Positions 59,687-64,000 of a stretch of DNA of 64,000 nucleotides are shown here, in pieces (within the stretch, counting starts at the first letter, position 1; each line of letters begins with the position of its first letter). The position numbers and the translations under genes were made by a program. The stretch comes from Providencia alcalifaciens (GTDB lineage: Bacteria; Pseudomonadota; Gammaproteobacteria; Enterobacterales; Enterobacteriaceae). The notes beneath the pieces were generated by a model. The model was not told the origin of the DNA and ran no database searches. It was given only the letters and a program-made list of their open reading frames with translations. The stretch is taken from NCBI RefSeq assembly GCF_915403165.1, contig NZ_OU659204.1:1612001-1676000 (forward strand). The letters run 5' to 3'.

Positions 59687-62600
59687 ATGATCCCGCGTAT
59701 ATCTGAAGCACCACATCTTAGTCAGCTAGCTATCCAATTTCTGCACGAGCTACAACAGCAAGGTTTTACTGGTGATACTGGCACCAGTTACGCTGAGCGC
59801 TTATCCATGGCCACTGACAACAGTATTTATCAACTGTTACCTCAAGCCGTCATCTTCCCGCGTTCCAGCGCTGACGTACAAATTATTACGCGCCTTGCAG
59901 GGCAAGACAAATACCGCGAATTAAGTTTCACACCACGCGGCGGGGGAACGGGCACCAATGGGCAATCGCTCACTGAAGGGATTGTGGTGGACATGTCCCG
60001 CTATATGAATCGAATTTTAGAAATCAACCCAGAACAGGGATGGGTAAAAGTTGAAGCTGGCGTGATCAAAGACCAACTTAACCAATTTCTAAAACCGTAT
60101 GGCTACTTTTTCTCTCCAGAGCTATCTACAAGTAACCGTGCGACACTGGGCGGAATGATCAACACTGATGCCTCTGGACAGGGATCATTAGTGTATGGCA
60201 AAACGTCAGACCATGTTTTAGGTGTCAAAGCGATGGTTTTAGGGGGGGCTTGCCTCGATACTCGTGCTATGCCTATCGAACTCGCCCAAACGATTGCGTT
60301 GGAAGATTCAGTCGAAGGGCGTATCTATAAAACCGTACTTGAACGCTGCTTAGTGCAACGTCCGTTAATCGAAGAAAAATTTCCAAAACTAAACCGATTT
60401 TTAACGGGCTATGACTTACGCCATGTTTTTAATGATGACCTTACTCAGTTTGATTTAACGCGAATTTTAACGGGGTCTGAAGGATCACTGGCGTTTATTA
60501 CGGAAGCCACACTGGATATCACGCCGCTACCGAAAGTGCGCCGTTTAGTGAACGTCAAATATGATTCATTTGAATCCGCGTTGCGTAACGCACCATTCAT
60601 GGTGCAGGCGCAAGCGCTCTCGGTAGAAACTGTCGACTCGAAAGTTCTGAACCTCGCAAAAGAAGATATTGTTTGGCACTCTGTAAAATCGCTGATCACT
60701 GATGTGCCGAATAAAGAGATGCTTGGGCTGAATATTGTTGAGTTTAGTGGCGATGATGAAGAGGAAATTAATCGTTTGACTGATAGCTTATGCCAGCGGC
60801 TTGATGAATTGATGGCGAGCCATCAAGCGGGGGTGATTGGCTACCAAGTTTGCCATGATCTTGCTGATATTACCCGTATCTATAATATGCGTAAAAAAGC
60901 GGTGGGATTATTGGGCAACAGTAAAGGTGCTGCGAAACCCATCCCATTTGTTGAGGATACTTGCGTACCACCAGAACATCTAGCAGATTATATTGCGGAG
61001 TTCAGAGCGCTCTTGGATAGTCATAAACTGAATTACGGGATGTTTGGTCATGTGGATGCGGGTGTTTTACACGTTCGCCCAGCATTAGATATGTGCGACC
61101 CTCAGCAAGAAATATTAATGAAGCAAATTTCGGATGAGATTGTTGCTTTGACCGCAAAATATGGCGGGTTGCTGTGGGGGGAACACGGTAAAGGCTTCAG
61201 AGCACAATATAGCCCAGAATTCTTTGGTGAAGTTCTTTACAGTGAGCTGCGCAATATTAAGGCGGCATTTGACCCAGATAACCGATTGAACCCCGGAAAA
61301 ATTTGTCCACCAGCGGGTATCGATGCCCCAATGAAACAAGTGGATGCAGCTAAACGCGGCACATATGATCGCCAAATTCCCGTTCAAATACGCCAAGAGT
61401 TCCGAGGAGCGATGGATTGTAACGGCAACGGGCTCTGTTTTAACTTTGATGTAAAAAGTCAAATGTGTCCATCGATGAAAATTAGCCGCCAGCGTGTGCA
61501 TTCACCGAAAGGTCGTGCAACGTTAGTTCGTGAATGGCTACGTTTATTGGCGGAGCAGGGCGTCACACCAGAGCAAATTGAAAAGGGTGTGAAAAGCGAG
61601 TCTCCATCGTTACGTGGATTGATTGAAAAAACGCGTAACTCATGGCGGGCGAAGCAAGGGGATTATGATTTTTCCCATGAAGTGAAAGAGTCGATGTCTG
61701 GGTGTTTAGCCTGTAAGGCGTGCTCGACTCAATGCCCAATTAAAATTGATGTGCCGTCTTTCCGCGCAAAATTTCTTGCTCTGTACCATAGCCGTTACTT
61801 GCGACCTGTTCGTGACCATATTGTGGCGAATGTGGAAGCCAGCGCTCCGTTAATGTCAAAAGCGCCGGGCGTTTTTAACTTCTTCTTGCGTCAAACGGTG
61901 GTTCAGAAACTTAGCGAGCACACCATTGGTATGGTGGATTTACCGTTATTTTCTCAACCGACGCTGAAACAGGAATTATCAGGGCATGCAGCGACCTCCC
62001 TGACATTGGAACAGCTTGAAGGAATGTCCGCCAGCCAGCGTGAAAAGCATGTGCTCGTGGTGCAAGACCCATTCACCAGCTACTACGATGCAAAAGTGGT
62101 GGTGGATTTTGTTCGTCTGATTGAAAAGTTGGGCTATAAACCTGTGTTACTTCCATTCTCACCGAATGGCAAAGCACAGCATATCAAAGGTTTCTTAAGC
62201 CGTTTTGCGAAAACCGCACGTAAAACATCGGATTTTTTAAATCGCGTTGCTAAACTGCAATTACCGATGGTGGGTGTCGACCCTGCATTGGTGCTGTGTT
62301 ATCGCGATGAGTACCACGAAATTTTAGGTGAGCAGCAATGCCAATTTACGGTAATGCTGGCTCATGAATGGCTAATTTCATTACCTGAACAAACTAAAAA
62401 TGAGGGAGTGGATGAGCAGCCTTGGTATCTCTTTGGTCACTGCACTGAATCAACGGCATTACCCAATAGCACCAATCAATGGGCGACACTGTTTTACCGT
62501 TATGGACGCAAACTTACTAACGTGAGTGTTGGATGCTGTGGAATGGCTGGGACTTATGGTCATGAAGTGGCTAACCTTGAAAATTCAAAAGGTATTTACA

Positions 62601-62743
62601 ACCTATCGTGGAAACCTGCGATAGAAAAACTGCCCCTAGAACGCTGCTTAAGTTCGGGATATTCTTGTCGTAGCCAAGTAAAACGAATGGAAAAAACGGC
62701 AATCAAACACCCAATTCAAGCCTTACTGGAGATTGTTTCATGA
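59687..62743 (+). CDS. ydiJ: FAD-linked D-2-hydroxyglutarate dehydrogenase YdiJ
   Basis: A 1018-aa oxidoreductase. The N-terminal FAD-binding PCMH domain (PRGGGTGTNGQSLTEGIVVD) and FAD-oxidase C domain (to about 520) are followed by an iron-sulfur region with CNGNGLCFNF and CLACKACSTQCPIKIDV, and a CCG-type domain (VSVGCCGMAGTYGHE) at the C-terminus. Homologues oxidise D-2-hydroxyglutarate. Its stop overlaps menI by 4 bp (ATGA). Confidence 0.92.
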   Translation: MIPRISEAPHLSQLAIQFLHELQQQGFTGDTGTSYAERLSMATDNSIYQLLPQAVIFPRSSADVQIITRLAGQDKYRELSFTPRGGGTGTNGQSLTEGIVVDMSRYMNRILEINPEQGWVKVEAGVIKDQLNQFLKPYGYFFSPELSTSNRATLGGMINTDASGQGSLVYGKTSDHVLGVKAMVLGGACLDTRAMPIELAQTIALEDSVEGRIYKTVLERCLVQRPLIEEKFPKLNRFLTGYDLRHVFNDDLTQFDLTRILTGSEGSLAFITEATLDITPLPKVRRLVNVKYDSFESALRNAPFMVQAQALSVETVDSKVLNLAKEDIVWHSVKSLITDVPNKEMLGLNIVEFSGDDEEEINRLTDSLCQRLDELMASHQAGVIGYQVCHDLADITRIYNMRKKAVGLLGNSKGAAKPIPFVEDTCVPPEHLADYIAEFRALLDSHKLNYGMFGHVDAGVLHVRPALDMCDPQQEILMKQISDEIVALTAKYGGLLWGEHGKGFRAQYSPEFFGEVLYSELRNIKAAFDPDNRLNPGKICPPAGIDAPMKQVDAAKRGTYDRQIPVQIRQEFRGAMDCNGNGLCFNFDVKSQMCPSMKISRQRVHSPKGRATLVREWLRLLAEQGVTPEQIEKGVKSESPSLRGLIEKTRNSWRAKQGDYDFSHEVKESMSGCLACKACSTQCPIKIDVPSFRAKFLALYHSRYLRPVRDHIVANVEASAPLMSKAPGVFNFFLRQTVVQKLSEHTIGMVDLPLFSQPTLKQELSGHAATSLTLEQLEGMSASQREKHVLVVQDPFTSYYDAKVVVDFVRLIEKLGYKPVLLPFSPNGKAQHIKGFLSRFAKTARKTSDFLNRVAKLQLPMVGVDPALVLCYRDEYHEILGEQQCQFTVMLAHEWLISLPEQTKNEGVDEQPWYLFGHCTESTALPNSTNQWATLFYRYGRKLTNVSVGCCGMAGTYGHEVANLENSKGIYNLSWKPAIEKLPLERCLSSGYSCRSQVKRMEKTAIKHPIQALLEIVS

Positions 62744-63156
62744 TTTGGAAGCGTCAATTTAACTTACAACAAATGGCGGCGATGGCTGAAAGCTGTATGT
62801 TAGGCCACATAGGGATTGAAATTACAGGCTTTGGTGATGACTACCTTGAAGGTACCATGCCAGTCGACCATCGCACCAAACAGCCTTTTGGCTTGCTACA
62901 CGGTGGTGCCTCGGTTGTGTTGGCTGAATCCTTAGGTTCAATCGCTGGCTACCTATGCAGTGAAGGTGATCAACGTGTAGTTGGCGTGGAAATTAACGCA
63001 AACCATATTCGAGCGGCGCGAGAAGGCGTGGTGAGAGGCGTATGCAAACCGATTCATCTGGGGCGTCGTCAGCAAGTGTGGAATATCGAAATTTTTAACG
63101 AGAAAGACCAACTGTGTTGCACTTCCCGTTTAACGACCGCTGTATTGTTTGAATAA
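62740..63156 (+). CDS. menI: 1,4-dihydroxy-2-naphthoyl-CoA hydrolase MenI (YdiI)
   Basis: A 138-aa hot-dog fold thioesterase of menaquinone synthesis. The catalytic glutamate is in GLLHGGASVVLAESLGS; VGVEINANHIRAAREG and the CoA-side motif GRRQQVWNIEIF match E. coli MenI. Translationally coupled to ydiJ. Confidence 0.92.
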   Translation: MIWKRQFNLQQMAAMAESCMLGHIGIEITGFGDDYLEGTMPVDHRTKQPFGLLHGGASVVLAESLGSIAGYLCSEGDQRVVGVEINANHIRAAREGVVRGVCKPIHLGRRQQVWNIEIFNEKDQLCCTSRLTTAVLFE

Positions 63157-63175
63157 TCAGCAGGTTGTTTCTTCA

Positions 63176-63202
63176 GATACCCTCAGTTTATTTGAGGGTA
63201 TC
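63176..63202 (+). terminator. Hairpin after menI
   Basis: A 10-bp perfect stem (GATACCCTCA with TGAGGGTATC) with a 7-nt loop, 20 bp past the stop; no T-tract, so terminator strength is doubtful. Confidence 0.55.
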
Positions 63203-63463
63203 AATCATATATTTATCCTTCATATCAATTCGTTATAACCTATCTAATTTATTTATTCTTATTTAATCAATGTGGTTTTAAACTGAATATCACTTTATTA
63301 ATTTGTGTTATTTTTATGTACTCAATAATACATAAAAAACATTGTCATGAATGAAATTTATTTCTTAATTATTAATTGGTTAGATATCTCCATAAACTAA
63401 AACCCTGCCAATAAACCGTTCTCATCGCTATAACCTCTTAAAACAAATGGTTGAAGTCATATG
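63203..63463. other. AT-rich region upstream of the suf operon
   Basis: About 260 bp, AT-rich, with no gene seen. It probably holds suf regulatory sites; an IscR site could not be identified with confidence. Confidence 0.45.
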
Positions 63464-63476
63464 GGTAATCATTACC
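63464..63476. promoter_or_regulatory. Fur-like palindrome upstream of sufA
   Basis: GGTAATCATTACC is a 13-bp inverted repeat resembling the inner part of a Fur box, 64 bp before sufA. The suf operon is repressed by Fur in E. coli. Confidence 0.6.
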
Positions 63477-63539
63477 ATGTCATATAGAGAAGAAATCGCT
63501 GATAACAGGCTGAAAAACCATAAGAAAAGTGAGGTCAAT

Positions 63540-63908
63540 ATGACTAATGGTGTAGAAACATTTTCATTGGACGAAAATTCATGGCAGGGCGTCAGCCTAA
63601 CCCCAAGTGCCGCTAAACAGATCAATAAATTGGTTCTTCAAACACCCAATAGCAAAGGTTTATCCCTCGGCGTGAAACAGTCGGGATGTGCAGGTTTTGG
63701 ATACGTCTTCGAGATGATTGAAAACCCAACTGATGACCACTTAGTGTTTGAACTCGATGGTGCTCATTTGTATGTGCCTAAAAAAGCAATGCCATTCATT
63801 GATGGTACGGTAGTGGATTATGTCCAAGAAGGGCTTAACCATATTTTTAAATTTAATAACCCGAAAGCTCAACATGCCTGTGGGTGTGGTGAAAGCTTCG
63901 GCGTTTAA
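63540..63908 (+). CDS. sufA: Fe-S cluster assembly A-type carrier SufA
   Basis: A 122-aa A-type carrier. The three cluster-ligand cysteines are in KQSGCAGFGY and QHACGCGESFGV. It transfers Fe-S clusters built by SufBCD. ATG 63540 has GAGG 5 nt upstream and gives the E. coli length; the frame is open 31 residues further 5' but runs through the Fur-like site. First gene of the suf operon. Confidence 0.95.
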   Translation: MTNGVETFSLDENSWQGVSLTPSAAKQINKLVLQTPNSKGLSLGVKQSGCAGFGYVFEMIENPTDDHLVFELDGAHLYVPKKAMPFIDGTVVDYVQEGLNHIFKFNNPKAQHACGCGESFGV

Positions 63909-63924
63909 CTTGTGAAGCTAGATT

Positions 63925-64000
63925 ATGTCTCAGAGCAATGTAGAAGTTGGTGAAGATGTTCAAAGCTGGCTTGATGAAAAACGTTATAAAGAAGGCTTTT
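63925..64000 (+). CDS. sufB: Fe-S cluster assembly scaffold SufB, N-terminal fragment cut by window edge
   Basis: The first 25 residues are visible (MSQSNVEVGEDVQSWLDEKR, then YKEGF). YKEGF matches the start of E. coli SufB, and the gene follows sufA by 16 bp, as in the suf operon. The rest is outside the window. Confidence 0.88.
   Translation, partial: MSQSNVEVGEDVQSWLDEKRYKEGF

Overview
The window reads as chromosome of an enterobacterium of the Morganellaceae, most likely Providencia. The DNA is AT-rich. Nearly all housekeeping genes are close relatives of E. coli genes (thrS-infC-rpmI-rplT-pheM-pheST-ihfA, btuCD, nlpC, lplA, aroH-ppsR-ppsA-rprA-ydiK-ydiJ-menI-sufAB). The arn (lipid A aminoarabinose) operon sits between btuD and nlpC, and a complete ribitol operon and a sitABCD metal transporter are present. 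The genus call is inference; no rRNA or marker gene settles it. No tRNA, rRNA, CRISPR array, insertion sequence or prophage was seen.

Layout. 1-1374: start of a PTS EIIA gene divergent from a GntR-like LacI repressor, with twin operators between. 1598-2833: a secreted endonuclease/exonuclease/phosphatase-fold protein and a small orphan. 3430-7114: ribitol catabolism (rbtD-rbtK, with rbtR divergent). 7173-8621: FetAB metal exporter. 8770-9324: fluoride riboswitch and crcB. 9921-12409: an unknown carrier plus an M20 amidohydrolase. 12582-14449: a YdcY-like small protein, an XRE-cupin regulator and AzlCD, with a triple 14-bp repeat in the control region. 14604-20630: small envelope protein, YkgJ-type protein, TcyP, SOS-type YdjM, HxpB, YniB, YniA. 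20861-21058: a structured repeat element. 21067-24615: sitABCD under a Fur box. 24985-28892: EmtA, MarC and four small envelope proteins. 29150-37199: the translation and IHF cluster, with TWO complete infC genes. 37272-38420: a RhoGAP-like gene inserted in reverse between ihfA and btuC. 38543-49588: btuCD, arnBCADTEF, nlpC, lplA. 49673-52668: a MarA-type regulator and a heme-type TonB receptor, each near a Fur-like box. 52945-64000: aroH, ppsR, ppsA, the small RNA rprA, ydiK, ydiJ-menI, and sufA with the start of sufB.

Three points stand out. (1) The 382-aa protein at 37272-38420 carries a C-terminal part resembling a eukaryotic Rho GTPase-activating domain, including a candidate arginine finger and the KM...NLAxxFxP motif; it could be a secreted effector. 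(2) infC is tandemly duplicated. Both copies are intact with AUU starts and about 89% identical products, but they are split by a strong terminator, and the second copy has its own promoter and structured leader. (3) Much RNA-based control is readable: fluoride riboswitch, thrS operator mimicking the tRNA-Thr anticodon arm, pheM attenuator, and RprA with an RcsB box.
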